Source: JACDAE01 sp963717195 (GTDB taxonomy: Bacteria; Chloroflexota; Ktedonobacteria; Ktedonobacterales; Ktedonobacteraceae). Taken from it: DNA of 64,000 nucleotides. This document shows positions 25,673 through 34,704 of this stretch, in pieces (positions within the stretch are counted from its first letter, which is position 1; each line of letters begins with the position of its first letter). The translations under genes were made by a program, and so were the position numbers. The stretch lies in the NCBI GenBank assembly GCA_963717195.1, contig CAVQVR010000009.1, positions 124,001 through 188,000 of the forward strand, given 5' to 3'. Below the pieces are notes generated by a model. That model was not told where the DNA came from. It ran no database searches and saw only the letters and a program-made list of their open reading frames with translations.

Positions 25673-26827
25673 TTAAATGATATTAAGCTCCCTTTCACGA
25701 TTATCCTGTCCACCCAAAAAACGTTCCATCCTCAACCCCTCAATATCAATCGACCTCGCTCGCCCCAACATGATCTCCTCCATCATCAATCTTCCCACGG
25801 CTGGCGCTTGCTGCACACCATGACCAGAGAAACCCGCCACGTTGATCCAGTTCTCTACACCTGGCATACGGCCAAGGATAGGATTATGATCAGGCGTGAT
25901 TTCGTAATAGCCCCACCAGCATGATTTGCGATCCAGGCCCATCTCACCTAACCATGGGAAACGTTCAAGTCCCACCTTGAGCGTCAACTCAAACCAATCC
26001 CAATCTATTCCCTCCGTAAATCCTGCTGGCTCGTCGGGATTGGAACGGCCAAAGAGGACGCGGCGACCCTCACTGCGCAGGTAGAAACCAGTTGCGAGAT
26101 CAATTGTCGTGGGATAGACGTGCTGCCAGGTTGTCGGTGCAGTTGTATAAACCATGCGCTTTGATGCATGGATTGGCACCTCCAGGCCCGCACGCCTGGC
26201 AACTTCGCCTGCCCAGGGTCCGCTAGCATTCACGAGATACTCAGCCTCAAAAAGCCCCTCTGGCGCTTCCACCTGCCAGATGTTGCCTGCTCGTTTGGCA
26301 CTGGTAAGGGGCGTGTCCATGTGGATAGATGTTCCCCTTTCTTTTGCCATCCTCAAATAGGTTAATGTAACGCTATGAGGATCGATGATGCCATCGGCTG
26401 GGCCGTGAGTCGCCCCGGCAATATTGGTAGTATCAAATGGTATGATGCTTTGAGCTTCTTCTACGCTTAACACGTTTACAGGCGCACCTATGTGTTGCTG
26501 CAATTTGACGCTTTCCAGGTGTGTAGCCCAGCGTTCAGGTGGGACGAGCATCAGGTAGCCATTGGGACGATATCCGGCGTCCTCTCCATAGAGGTCAGAG
26601 AAGTGTTGGTAGGTCTGAATACTTTCCCAGGAAATGCGAATATTGACTTCTTCCGTGAATTGTGTGCGTACTCCGGCGGCGCTACGTGCGGTTGAACCCA
26701 TTGCAGGCGCTTTTTGTGCCTCCAGTATCGCTACTTTTGCGCCCTGCTCGGCAAGATGGAAGGCACAGGACGCGCCCATAATTCCGGCCCCGATGATGAG
26801 GACGTCGGTTTTTTCTGTATGTGGCAT
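25673..26827 (-). CDS. FAD-dependent amine/amino-acid oxidoreductase (DAO family)
   Basis: 384 residues. A Rossmann FAD motif opens the protein (DVLIIGAGIMGASCAFHLAE, then the ribose-binding LEAQ). GSTARSAAGVRTQF follows, a loop typical of sarcosine oxidase beta-subunit and dimethylglycine dehydrogenase relatives. LVNASGPWAGEVARRAGLEV and ENWINVAGFSGHGVQQAPAVG complete the fold. It would oxidise a secondary amine or D-amino acid in the cytoplasm. ATG 26827 has AAGGAG seven bases upstream. It follows hyuB on the same strand but is separated from it by the RAYT unit. Its 5' region is abutted by a repeat fragment at 26850. Confidence 0.9.
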   Translation of the reverse strand: MPHTEKTDVLIIGAGIMGASCAFHLAEQGAKVAILEAQKAPAMGSTARSAAGVRTQFTEEVNIRISWESIQTYQHFSDLYGEDAGYRPNGYLMLVPPERWATHLESVKLQQHIGAPVNVLSVEEAQSIIPFDTTNIAGATHGPADGIIDPHSVTLTYLRMAKERGTSIHMDTPLTSAKRAGNIWQVEAPEGLFEAEYLVNASGPWAGEVARRAGLEVPIHASKRMVYTTAPTTWQHVYPTTIDLATGFYLRSEGRRVLFGRSNPDEPAGFTEGIDWDWFELTLKVGLERFPWLGEMGLDRKSCWWGYYEITPDHNPILGRMPGVENWINVAGFSGHGVQQAPAVGRLMMEEIMLGRARSIDIEGLRMERFLGGQDNRERELNII

Positions 26828-26849
26828 GTTTGTTCTCCTTGCCATCACC

Positions 26850-26865
26850 GTAGGGACCCGATTAT
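26850..26865 (+). repeat. Truncated REP fragment
   Basis: GTAGGGACCCGATTAT matches the 5' end of the RAYT-flanking repeat and then diverges. An imperfect inverted repeat (about 15 of 18 matching, 26884-26901 with 26953-26970) follows it in the gap before the RAYT gene. Confidence 0.6.
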
Positions 26866-26990
26866 GCTGTTTAAAGATTTAATCCAGATACCAGAGATCG
26901 TGGAAAAAAATCGCCATCGTGGTAGGGAATCCATTCAGTGATACGGTTTCCCCACAATTTCTGGTATCCAAAACAATTTTTTAAAGAGCA

Positions 26991-27083
26991 TTATCGCGTC
27001 TAACAATTTATTGACCTGTATAATGCATAAGGAATAGAACAGTAGGGACCCGATTTATCGCGTCCAACAATTTATTGACCTGT
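26991..27083 (+). repeat. Two direct copies of the RAYT-associated repeat, upstream side
   Basis: A partial copy (26991-27020: TTATCGCGTC, then AACAATTTATTGACCTGT) is followed by a full copy (27042-27083). The full copy starts GTAGGGACCCGATTTATCGC. It is the inverse of the copies downstream of the RAYT gene, with one difference over about 42 bases. Confidence 0.88.
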
Positions 27084-27199
27084 ATTATATGGTATTGACA
27101 AATGTAACTGGATATGCAAAACTATAAATATATATTGTGATTAGAATTGCTAAATCTTAGTACATATCATTTTGCACGGAAACGTAGATAGGGAGGAAG

Positions 27200-27781
27200 A
27201 TGATGTCAACGCACGGACCAGAACGGCGCACAATGCGCTTACGAGATTTCGATTATAGACAACCTGGTTTTTACTTCATTACCATCTGTGTCAAAGACCA
27301 CAAACTCGTGTTTGGAAAAATTGACGATGGCAAAATGCATCTGAACCACAAGGGTCTGATCGTTCAGCATGCATGGGACAAACTACCACGGCGTTTCCCT
27401 GGCATCGAACTAGATCAGTATGTTATCATGCCAAATCACATACATGGCATCATCATTTTAAAAGACGAGCAACCCATTCTTTATCGAAAAGTGAATACCG
27501 AGCATGTTCCTGAACGTTTCAAGGAATATAGGCAAAATGTGGTCCATCCCTACAAGCAGATGCCTGTCCTTGGACAAATTGTCCGATCATTCAAGGGTGA
27601 GGCGACCTACCATATACATATTACAACACCCGGTTTTGCATGGCAAAAGGGGTTTTATGAGAGCGTTCTTTCCGATGATAAAGCCCTCGATGCTACACGT
27701 TTCTATATCGTCAACAATCCTATGCGTTGGCAGTTGGACAAATTGTATAAAGATAGTGGTGTATTTGATACAGGTCAATAA
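27200..27781 (+). CDS. REP-associated tyrosine transposase (RAYT, IS200/Y1-type HUH)
   Basis: A Y1-transposase-fold endonuclease of 193 residues. RRTMRLRDFDYRQPGFYFIT is the family N-terminus. YVIMPNHIHGIIIL has the HUH metal-binding His pair. The C-terminus has KGFYESVLSDDKALDATRFY followed by IVNNPMRW, the Tyr-containing helix and N-P signature of RAYTs. In other bacteria these enzymes cut and rejoin REP palindromes. GGGAGG precedes tandem ATGs at 27200 and 27203. The gene is bracketed by inverted copies of a GTAGGG repeat, and its TAA stop lies inside the first downstream copy. It appears intact. Confidence 0.93.
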   Translation: MMSTHGPERRTMRLRDFDYRQPGFYFITICVKDHKLVFGKIDDGKMHLNHKGLIVQHAWDKLPRRFPGIELDQYVIMPNHIHGIIILKDEQPILYRKVNTEHVPERFKEYRQNVVHPYKQMPVLGQIVRSFKGEATYHIHITTPGFAWQKGFYESVLSDDKALDATRFYIVNNPMRWQLDKLYKDSGVFDTGQ

Positions 27782-27905
27782 ATTGGTGGACGCGATAAAT
27801 CGGGTCCCTACGTTGATGGGGGTAATAGATGGATAAGGTGGCATGTGTGTGTATTTGGTACAGGTCAATAAATTGGTGGACGCGATAAATCGGGTCTCTA
27901 CGTTG
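27759..27905 (-). repeat. Two tandem copies of the RAYT-associated repeat, downstream side
   Basis: Two copies of about 57 bases repeat with a 90-base period (27759-27815 and 27849-27905) and differ at two positions. Each reads ACAGGTCAATAAATTGG, GGACGCGATAAATCGGG and a CTACG end, the inverse of the upstream copies. The first copy includes the last codons and the stop of the RAYT gene; the second duplicates them. Hence part of the RAYT 3' end was copied with the repeat. Confidence 0.9.
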
Positions 27906-27936
27906 TTTAACATTATTTACGTAAATTTGGAATGTA

Positions 27937-29679
27937 TTATGTATTGAGCAATGGAGCTCGTCGTGATGCTGTCGCCTCCTCATCAATAACATACAGTTTG
28001 GGAAGTCGTACGATCTGGTTCTGTTCACCGAGATAGCGAACGACCACCCCATATTCTCTTTCGGCAGCTTCAAGCGAGATATAACCATTAATAACATCAT
28101 TCAGTACGAGTTCCGGGGGACGCTGCAGCGGGTTGCCATAGCCTCCACCACCCGGTAGATTAAGGTGGACGCGAGCAGCAGGCTCAAGCGTAAACAGGGC
28201 TTTTGGTTGTGGACGAATATTTTCATTGACGATAAATTCGCCGAGCGCACCATCTTTCCCGCCGTTCAGTCCGGTTGCGGGGAAGCGGGTGCGGTCTGCC
28301 AGGGGAGAAATTGCCCAGGGAGTAGCGCCGCGATAAGCAAATTCTGTCCATTGCCCTAGACCTCCGCGATAGGTTCCGGCCCCACCTGAGTCGGTACGGA
28401 GCTCACGGCGGGATTGGATAAGCGGAGTTAAGCTCTCGATCACTTCGGTTGGGACTCCTGCGACACCACTGGGGAAGCCGGTAGCGCTCAGGCCATCTTT
28501 GATCGCGCGTGCCCCGGTGCCACCACACTGAAACAGGCTGAAGGTAAAGGATTCCTGTGCTGCGGGCCATTTTCCATGCCAGACCGACAACCAGATCGGG
28601 TCGGCTCCGCAGGCGATGAGATGTCCGGGCATGGCCTGTGCAAGGGCACCAAAGATGACGCCGGGCAAGAAATGGCCGATAATGTGGCGCGAGGCAACCG
28701 GGGCAGGTTCCTGACAATTCAGAATAGAACCAGCCGGAGCCGTCACATGGACAGGATTGAATGCGCCCGCATTATGCGGAATTTCAGGACTGATGGCCGC
28801 CTTAATGGCGAATGAAGCATATGCATGGGTATAGTTCAGGACCACGTTGATGCCCCAGGGACTCTGAGGGGACGAACCAGCAAAGTCGATGTACATATCT
28901 TCGTCCTCGATGGTCACGGCCACGTTGATGCGGATCGGTTCATCGAAGCCATCACTCCAGGACTCATTCTCGTAGCGTCCATTGGGCAATTGACGAATGG
29001 CGGTGCGCATGGCCCGTTCCGAACGCGTAATGATCTCATCGGCGAGTGGATCGATACTGTCCAGACCAAACTCGTCCATAAAATGAAGGAGTTCACGCGC
29101 ACCGACCGCGCCCGACGAAGTTTGAGCGTAGAGATCACCGATTGTTTCATTGGGTGTACGCACGTTTGCGCGAATGATCTTAAAAAGCTCCTGGTTGGGC
29201 TCGTTGCGTATAAATAGTTTGGTGATGGGAATGCGCAATCCCTCTTCATAGACCTCGCGTGCCTGTGCCGAGAAGATGCGCCCACCAATATCGGGTGAGT
29301 GACAGGTGCTGGCGAAGTAGCCAACGATGCGTTCGCCTTTGAAGACAGGATTGAGGATGGTCATATCATTAATCTGTCCGGCGGTTTGCCAGGGATCGTT
29401 GGTGATCAGCACATCGCCGGGCGAGAGCGTTTCGGGGGGATAAGTGTGCAGGAAATGACGGACTCCGGTTGCCATTGCATTGATATGGCCGGGAGTGCCC
29501 GTGAGAGATTGCGCGATCATGGAACCGCGCGTATCAAAGACGCCACAGGCCAGATCCTGCGATTCGCGTACAATGGTGCTGAAGGCGGTTCGCATCAACG
29601 TTATCTGCTGCTCATTCACGACGGAAAGCAGGCGGTTCCAGAGTACCTCCAGAGTGATTGGGTCGATGGTGTTTGTCAC
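27937..29679 (-). CDS. hyuB: Hydantoinase B / oxoprolinase family subunit
   Basis: 580 residues. DPITLEVLWNRLLSVVNEQQ is the family start. GTPGHINAMATGVRHFL, LITNDPWQTAGQINDMTI and HSPDIGGR follow. The C-terminus has GGAGTYRGGLGQ and the Gly-rich LPGGGGYGNPLQRPPE. With HyuA it forms an ATP-dependent amidohydrolase opening hydantoin, 5-oxoproline or related lactam rings. The start is a GTG at 29679 with AAAGGAG seven bases upstream. It is the third gene of SDR-hyuA-hyuB on one transcript. Confidence 0.94.
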   Translation of the reverse strand: MTNTIDPITLEVLWNRLLSVVNEQQITLMRTAFSTIVRESQDLACGVFDTRGSMIAQSLTGTPGHINAMATGVRHFLHTYPPETLSPGDVLITNDPWQTAGQINDMTILNPVFKGERIVGYFASTCHSPDIGGRIFSAQAREVYEEGLRIPITKLFIRNEPNQELFKIIRANVRTPNETIGDLYAQTSSGAVGARELLHFMDEFGLDSIDPLADEIITRSERAMRTAIRQLPNGRYENESWSDGFDEPIRINVAVTIEDEDMYIDFAGSSPQSPWGINVVLNYTHAYASFAIKAAISPEIPHNAGAFNPVHVTAPAGSILNCQEPAPVASRHIIGHFLPGVIFGALAQAMPGHLIACGADPIWLSVWHGKWPAAQESFTFSLFQCGGTGARAIKDGLSATGFPSGVAGVPTEVIESLTPLIQSRRELRTDSGGAGTYRGGLGQWTEFAYRGATPWAISPLADRTRFPATGLNGGKDGALGEFIVNENIRPQPKALFTLEPAARVHLNLPGGGGYGNPLQRPPELVLNDVINGYISLEAAEREYGVVVRYLGEQNQIVRLPKLYVIDEEATASRRAPLLNT

Positions 29680-29704
29680 GACGAAGCTCCTTTAATGTAA
29701 ATAA

Positions 29705-29731
29705 CGTAGGGGCCGCGTTTACAACGCCCGT
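29705..29731. repeat. REP-like element at the hyuA-hyuB junction
   Basis: CGTAGGGGCCGCG, TTTACAA and CGCCCG blocks, read on the plus strand, fill the gap and the last codons of hyuA. The hyuA stop (TAA on the minus strand, 29719-29721) and its last two or three residues (R-A-L) are encoded by the repeat. Confidence 0.75.
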
Positions 29732-31818
29732 GAAATTAGATCAACAACAAGGTTCCATTGCTTGTCAATCTTGCAATCACAATTCTGTCCTACAATGACG
29801 GTCGACTCGCGTTCTTCGACGATGGCTGGTCCAGTGAAATGTGTGCCGGGCGAGAGAAGATAGCGATCATAGGCTGGTACATTCCTATAGCCAACTGGAA
29901 AATAGACCGGGCGGCAGCCTTTTTGGGCATCCTGGAGTGTCCTCTGTTCGGCATCAGGCATCTGGAGGCGTATTTCTGGTTTTGGGCCAGATGCAGTCAC
30001 GCGCCAGTTAATGATCTCAAGTGGGACCGACAGGCTGAGCCGCTCATAGAGGCGTTGGTAGACTTCTTCAAACGCAGAGGTGATAACTTGCACACTATCG
30101 TTAGCGAGTTGACCAGATGGGAGCGGTACGCGTATCTCGTGTCCTTGCCCAACATAGCGTATATCAGCTTCGCGACGATAGCGAATCTGCTCAGGTGAAA
30201 GGCCCGATTGTGTCAGAAGCGCCAGACCTTCCTCCTGCATGTCATTGAGTAGAGCATTCGCTTTTTGCCAATCGACATTCTGCAAATGGCTGGGCCAGGA
30301 ACGTACGAAGTCAAAGGCAAGAGGAGCTGTAAGGAAGCCAATTGCACTCATTACTCCAGCACCCAGAGGCACGATTAAAACAGGTGAACCCAATGCCTGT
30401 GCGACGCGAAAGCCATGTACTGGACCAGCACCACCGAAGGCAAAGACGGGGAAGCGATGAGGATCTTTACCGCGTTCTAGAGTATGAATACGTGCCGCAT
30501 TTGCCATACTTTCATTCACAATCTGATGAATGCCCCAGGCAGCCTCCTCAAGCGACAATCCCAGTGGAGTGGCGATCTGTGTTTGAATAGCCTGTTGTGC
30601 GGCAGGGAGGTCTATTTTGAGTTGACCACCGAGAAAGTAGTCTGGATCGAGATAGCCGAGCACTAGATCGGCATCGGTAACGGTTGGTTGCGTTCCGCCA
30701 CGGCCATAGCAGACTGGCCCTGGTTCAGCGCCTGCCGACTGTGGACCCACTTTTAGCAGACCCATCGGATCTATGTGAGCAATCGAGCCACCGCCCGCGC
30801 CAATCTCGATCATTTCAATTACAGGTACCTTGACGGGAAGGCCAGAGCCTTTTTTGAAGCGATAGCGGCGGTCAACCTCAAAATCGAGCGCGGTAAGCGG
30901 TTGACCATGGTCGATGACACAGAATTTGGCCGTGGTACCTCCCATATCGAATGAAAGCAGGTCTTCATATCCACAGGCTGCTCCATAGCTGGCAGCGGCC
31001 AACGCTCCTGCAGCAGGACCCGATTCGAGCAGGCGAATGGGAAAGCGAATCGCCGTATCAACGGTCACGATACCGCCGCTGGAGATCATCAGGAAAAGGC
31101 TACCATCGAAACCGATGTGGGTCAGGCGTGTCTGCAACTTGTGCAGGTAGCGTTCGACCAGATTCTGTACATAAACGTTGGTAATTGTCGTGGATGTACG
31201 TTCAAATTCGCGTATCTCGGGGACGACCTCTGAGGAGATAGACACCCGTATGTCTGGTGCGATGCACTGTACGATAGCGCGTGCCTCACGTTCGGCGCTG
31301 CTATCGGCAAAACTATTTAAGAAAGCGATAGCGACCGCTTCAATCTTGTTAGCGGCCAATTCATGAACGAGCTGCTCAACAAACGCAACATCGAGTTCCT
31401 GCAGTGTTGTTCCATCAGCCAGAGTACGTTGCGGAACGTCGAAGCGCAGGTAACGTGGTACCAGTGGCTGCGGCATTTCCAGCATAAGATCGTAGAGTTC
31501 ATAGCGGTTCTCGCGCCCAATCTCAATAGAATCTCGGAAGCCACGCGTGGCAAGAAGTGCTGTACGTGAACCTTTGCGCTCGATGATTGCGTTGGTCACC
31601 AGCGTCGTGCCATGAATGAGTTGTTGCACATCTTTTGGCGCAATTTTTTCACGTTCAAGCGCTTCAAGTAGAAGTGTCTCGATAGCCTCAGATGGATCTT
31701 GCGTCGTAAGCGTTTTACCCACCGCAAAATTGCCAGTTGCGTCATTGAGTACAACGAGATCGGTAAAGGTGCCCCCAATATCCACTCCTATCCTATACTC
31801 ATTGGAAGGAGCTACCAT
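29719..31818 (-). CDS. hyuA: Hydantoinase A / oxoprolinase family subunit
   Basis: 699 residues with an actin-like ATPase fold. YRIGVDIGGTFTDLVVLND is the phosphate-binding start. LIHGTTLVTNAIIERKG, LLSFDMGGTTAKFCVI and FGGAGPVHGFRVAQALG are conserved. It provides the ATP-using half of the HyuAB enzyme. ATG 31818 overlaps the SDR stop as TAATG, so translation is coupled. GGAGG lies seven bases upstream. The C-terminus ends inside a palindromic repeat. The lactam or hydantoin substrate is not readable. Confidence 0.94.
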   Translation of the reverse strand: MVAPSNEYRIGVDIGGTFTDLVVLNDATGNFAVGKTLTTQDPSEAIETLLLEALEREKIAPKDVQQLIHGTTLVTNAIIERKGSRTALLATRGFRDSIEIGRENRYELYDLMLEMPQPLVPRYLRFDVPQRTLADGTTLQELDVAFVEQLVHELAANKIEAVAIAFLNSFADSSAEREARAIVQCIAPDIRVSISSEVVPEIREFERTSTTITNVYVQNLVERYLHKLQTRLTHIGFDGSLFLMISSGGIVTVDTAIRFPIRLLESGPAAGALAAASYGAACGYEDLLSFDMGGTTAKFCVIDHGQPLTALDFEVDRRYRFKKGSGLPVKVPVIEMIEIGAGGGSIAHIDPMGLLKVGPQSAGAEPGPVCYGRGGTQPTVTDADLVLGYLDPDYFLGGQLKIDLPAAQQAIQTQIATPLGLSLEEAAWGIHQIVNESMANAARIHTLERGKDPHRFPVFAFGGAGPVHGFRVAQALGSPVLIVPLGAGVMSAIGFLTAPLAFDFVRSWPSHLQNVDWQKANALLNDMQEEGLALLTQSGLSPEQIRYRREADIRYVGQGHEIRVPLPSGQLANDSVQVITSAFEEVYQRLYERLSLSVPLEIINWRVTASGPKPEIRLQMPDAEQRTLQDAQKGCRPVYFPVGYRNVPAYDRYLLSPGTHFTGPAIVEERESTVIVGQNCDCKIDKQWNLVVDLISRAL

Positions 31819-32624
31819 TACTCGACCTCCATTTTGGGAAAGCGGCTCAACGGGAAAATATCTACTTGAGGAGGGCGCTGTTGGGCCAGCAGACCGCCAT
31901 CGATAGCAAAGGTGTGACCGGTGACGTAACTGGCATCATCTGAAGCAAGAAATGCGGCTGGCCCTGCCATATCCTCGGGTTCGCCCACTCGTCCAAGTGG
32001 AATCGCCATGCCCCGTTCGCGCTTTATTTCTGGACTCATGCCCTGAGTATCGATCGAGCCGGGAACAAGTGCATTGACACGTATGCCATAGGGAGCAAGG
32101 TCGAGTGCCATGGCCCGAGTCAGGGATTCGATGCCACCTTTTGAGGCATCATAGGCGGCCATACCGCGGTGAGAGTGAGATGCGCCGCCGCTGGACATGC
32201 TGATAATGACGCCCTGGCGACGACGAGCCATGATCTTTGCAGCTCGTAACGAACAGAGGAAGGTGCCTTTGAGGTTGACCGAGAGGACGTGATCCCACCA
32301 CTCTTCGTCGGCCTCAAGAAAGTGGCGCTCGACGTTTACTAAACCAGCATTATTGACCAGTACATCGACCGTTTTGAAGCGTTCGAGGATGCTATCAAAT
32401 AGGGAGTCGACCTGAGTTTTATCTGAGACATCAGCGATGGCGGGAACTGCCAGACCACCCTGGTCTATGATTGCCTGGGTGGTAGCCTCTGCACCTTTAG
32501 AGCTGATATCATTGACGACGACCTGTGCACCTTCGCTGCCGAAACGGAGGGCGATGGCGCGTCCGATACCATTGGCGGCCCCTGTCACAATGACTATTTT
32601 GTTGGTAAAGCGTTGTAGTGTCAT
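31818..32624 (-). CDS. SDR family oxidoreductase
   Basis: A classical short-chain dehydrogenase of 268 residues. The cofactor motif is TGAANGIGRAIALRF. NNAG lies in VLVNNAGLVN. The catalytic Ser-Tyr-Lys is altered: SMSSGGASHSHRGMAAYDASKGG still shows Y-x-x-x-K (YDASK). The PGSIDTQGM loop and the C-terminal YVTGHTFAIDGG are typical. The acidic residue in NDISSKG after the second strand suggests NAD rather than NADP. GAGG six bases before ATG 32624 settles the start. It leads the hyu operon and probably supplies or consumes a carbonyl intermediate of the same catabolic route. Confidence 0.92.
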   Translation of the reverse strand: MTLQRFTNKIVIVTGAANGIGRAIALRFGSEGAQVVVNDISSKGAEATTQAIIDQGGLAVPAIADVSDKTQVDSLFDSILERFKTVDVLVNNAGLVNVERHFLEADEEWWDHVLSVNLKGTFLCSLRAAKIMARRRQGVIISMSSGGASHSHRGMAAYDASKGGIESLTRAMALDLAPYGIRVNALVPGSIDTQGMSPEIKRERGMAIPLGRVGEPEDMAGPAAFLASDDASYVTGHTFAIDGGLLAQQRPPQVDIFPLSRFPKMEVE

Positions 32625-32644
32625 CTGTTGCCTCATCTTTGCTC

Positions 32645-32732
32645 TGGGTAAGGGCGTGTCCTTGCGAGCGCCCGTTGCCTGGTATCTGTTTATTCGTGAT
32701 TATGGGCGCTCGCAAGGACACGCCCTTACCCA
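32645..32732. repeat. Palindromic REP-like element, CCTTGCG subtype
   Basis: Perfect 29-base arms (32645-32673 with 32704-32732) enclose a 30-base loop. The arm runs TGGGTAAGGGCGTGTCC, then TTGCGAGCGCCC. It parallels the element at 4608-4695 in arm and loop length and in most positions. It lies in the gap between the histidine kinase gene and the SDR gene. Confidence 0.88.
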
Positions 32733-32807
32733 AATTATAACCAAATTCATTCAGAAGTATAAGGAAGAAAGAAGGGGAAAAGGTGAAATGAGAGCGAGGA
32801 AGCCTCT

Positions 32808-34253
32808 TCAAGATGAGATGAGCGGCAACGTAAAATGAAACGTTGAACCATGCCCATGGGTGCTTTCAGCCCAGATATTGCCGGAATGCATCTCGATAAT
32901 CTGACGCACGATAGAGAGACCGAGCCCTGTTCCGGTGATGTAGCGGCTACTTTCGGCTTCAACGCGGTAGTAGGGAATGAAGATCTGTTCCAGAGCGTGG
33001 GAGGGGATACCAATACCCTGATCTTGTACAGATACATGAGCAAGACTGTTTTCAATGTGGCTGCTAATGAAAATTTCGCCGCCTGCCGGGGAGTATTTGA
33101 CGGCATTTCCAACAAGATTGGTTATGACCTGAATGAGTTTGTCCCGGTCGGTCGACAGGGGGGGAATAGTTTCGTCAAGCTGGAGATGGAAGGTATGATG
33201 CGGTGTGATGGCCGCAATCGCGTTGACCACATGGGTAAGAAGGGAGGTCAGAGCCACTGGCTCGCGCTTGAGTTGTACCTGGCCAGATTTCATACGCTCC
33301 AGGTCGAGCATTTCGCTGATCATCTCATTGAGAAGCAAGGCGTTACTATTAATGTCGGTAGCGTATTCTTTGACTTCTTCGCGACTAAAGTTTTCGTCGC
33401 GAATGAGTTCGCTAAAGCCTTGAATGCTTGTGAGCGTTGTGCGAAATTCATGACTGACGACGGAGACAAAATTGCTCTGCACCTTATTAATCGTGGATAA
33501 TTGCTCGTTTGCTTGTCGGAGAGCGAAGAGGGCACGAGAGCGTTCAGCTTCGGCCTGTTCACGTTCGATAACCAGAGCAGCCAGTTTTGTCATGGTCCTG
33601 ATCACTGACAGCTCTTCTTCCGTGTATTCGTGTTCCTCGTTGCCATAATCGGAATAGAGAACGCCGACCAGTTGATGGTTTACACAGATGGGGGCAACCA
33701 GCATGACACGTATATTATAGGAGTTGGGACGATCCTGATAGGGAGGACGGGTCATATCGACCAGCAAGACTTCCTTTGCATAGAGGAGTTTCACCAGGTT
33801 AGGATCAATCAGGATATCAAGCAGAGAGAGATTCGACACCTTTGTAAACCAATCTGACTCTGTTTCGGTGGGTAATCCAACGAGAGCGACAGGGCGCAGG
33901 TGTTCCGTTTCGGGATCGACAGCCATAATGCAAACGCGATGAGAGCCCAGGATAGTGTGAGCGATATCCACAATACCTTGCCCGATCATACTGGCAACAA
34001 ATGTCTCTCCCGAGATATCATCTTTGTGAGAGAGGTGTCTCGGAATACCCATCAAGGCTTCAGCCATTGCCAGAAGGGCGTCGATGGCATCACGTGTGCG
34101 TTTCTCCATGTGAAATTGCTCACCTTGTCTGTGATATTCTGCTGATGCAAAAGAAGCGCGAACGACCTGAGCCGCAGGAACGTTTACGGGAGAGTCCTGA
34201 TTCACCTTGTCTACCCGTAAGGGATGTGTCTTCATCTCGTGATTGAGGAACAT
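32808..34253 (-). CDS. GAF-domain sensor histidine kinase
   Basis: 481 residues, no membrane segments, so probably a cytoplasmic sensor. A GAF domain spans about 100-240 (HTILGSHRVCIMAVDPETEH, VMLVAPICVNHQLVGVLYSD). A coiled coil leads into the HisKA domain with the phospho-acceptor His in FVSVVSHEFRTTLTSIQGF. The ATPase domain has the N box NLVGNAVKYSP, DQGIGIPSH, and GTGLGLSIVRQI. GGAGG just before tandem ATGs (34256 and 34253) sets the start, although the frame is open to 34394. No response regulator is adjacent. It precedes the SDR-hyu genes on the same strand, separated by a palindrome. Confidence 0.92.
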   Translation of the reverse strand: MFLNHEMKTHPLRVDKVNQDSPVNVPAAQVVRASFASAEYHRQGEQFHMEKRTRDAIDALLAMAEALMGIPRHLSHKDDISGETFVASMIGQGIVDIAHTILGSHRVCIMAVDPETEHLRPVALVGLPTETESDWFTKVSNLSLLDILIDPNLVKLLYAKEVLLVDMTRPPYQDRPNSYNIRVMLVAPICVNHQLVGVLYSDYGNEEHEYTEEELSVIRTMTKLAALVIEREQAEAERSRALFALRQANEQLSTINKVQSNFVSVVSHEFRTTLTSIQGFSELIRDENFSREEVKEYATDINSNALLLNEMISEMLDLERMKSGQVQLKREPVALTSLLTHVVNAIAAITPHHTFHLQLDETIPPLSTDRDKLIQVITNLVGNAVKYSPAGGEIFISSHIENSLAHVSVQDQGIGIPSHALEQIFIPYYRVEAESSRYITGTGLGLSIVRQIIEMHSGNIWAESTHGHGSTFHFTLPLISS

Positions 34254-34704
34254 CATGACCTCCGTAAAGAACCTTGACAGAGTCCCACAGGCAATGATAT
34301 GGATCTGTAAGAGAGCTCTTCTGGAAGAGCATATGATCAGTTTACATTGTGTGTTTCGGTCATACGTGGCCGTTAGATAATAGGAGAATTTCATTCCACT
34401 TTTTTAGTATACGGGGGAGAAAAAACAAGAGGTCGTTGGAAGAGGAATTGATTGCTTCCACGACGATCTCTGGAAACACGAACACCGTCGTTCATGCTTC
34501 CAGGTTGATCGTTACTCGGCCTCTTCATAGGCTTGCTGGAGTAATCGGTTCTCCGATCCAAGCATGAGACTAATGATTTCTGGCTTTGTCAAGGGGGAGA
34601 TGTCCCGGTATTTGAACAGTTCGGAGTGGGGCGTGGTTTACAAGCCCATACCTCTCCCAGGCTCATGAAGCTCAAAGAACCCATGCTACTTCATGCAAGC
34701 ACAA

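Noticed and set aside
27720..28100. A 126-codon minus-strand frame across the RAYT downstream repeats
   Set aside because: Its middle is translated repeat sequence and its end is antisense or out-of-frame hyuB.
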